A stretch of DNA of 6,015 nucleotides from Pseudomonadota bacterium (GTDB lineage Bacteria; Pseudomonadota; Alphaproteobacteria; Rhodospirillales; 2-02-FULL-58-16): the NCBI GenBank assembly GCA_022572335.1, contig JACZWD010000162.1, forward strand, positions 1-6,015, read 5' to 3'. The notes under the pieces are model-generated. The model made no database searches. It was given only the letters and a program-made list of their open reading frames with translations, and was not told where the DNA came from. Shown here one piece after another: positions 6,014 to 6,015 of the stretch (position 1 is the first letter of the stretch; each line of letters begins with the position of its first letter). A program made the translations under genes and the position numbers.

Positions 6014-6015
6014 AA

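Noticed and set aside
5692..6015. Minus-strand frame spanning the right-end repeats
   Set aside because: It runs through both repeat families and the rpoZ promoter and overlaps the rpoZ start; its composition comes from the repeats.

Overview
The window reads as a chromosomal housekeeping segment of a GC-rich alphaproteobacterium, possibly Rhodospirillales-like. This is inferred from gene order and protein style, not from a marker gene. All six confident genes lie on the minus strand. In transcription order, right to left, they are rpoZ (RNA polymerase omega), a bifunctional relA/spoT-type (p)ppGpp synthetase/hydrolase, a DUF2062 membrane protein, pdxJ, acpS and lepB. rpoZ next to relA/spoT, and a pdxJ-acpS-lepB run, are familiar arrangements in proteobacteria; rnc and era commonly follow lepB but would lie beyond the left edge.

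Region by region: 1-110 holds one arm of an 88-bp inverted repeat that ends at the lepB stop codon. 111-845 is lepB. 846-938 is an AT-rich leader plus a GC hairpin. 939-1475 is acpS, whose 3' end is made of two tandem 60-bp GC-rich repeats that add an in-frame tail of about 47 residues. 1492-2247 is pdxJ, which overlaps the DUF2062 gene (2244-2852) by ATGA. 2936-5092 is rsh. 5193-5711 is rpoZ, with an acidic repetitive tail. 5712-6015 has no convincing gene. It carries a good candidate rpoZ promoter with a perfect palindrome in its spacer, then an inverted copy of the GC-rich repeat found in acpS, then the second arm of the 88-bp inverted repeat.

Functionally, the cluster links transcription and stringent-response control (omega, Rsh) to cofactor synthesis (pyridoxal phosphate by PdxJ), activation of acyl carrier protein (AcpS) and protein export (signal peptidase I). 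No defence system, transposase, CRISPR array or RNA gene is visible. The unusual content is the two families of dispersed repeats around and inside the operon: one has extended AcpS, and the other carries a conserved ribosome-binding-site-plus-ATG arrangement and a hairpin.
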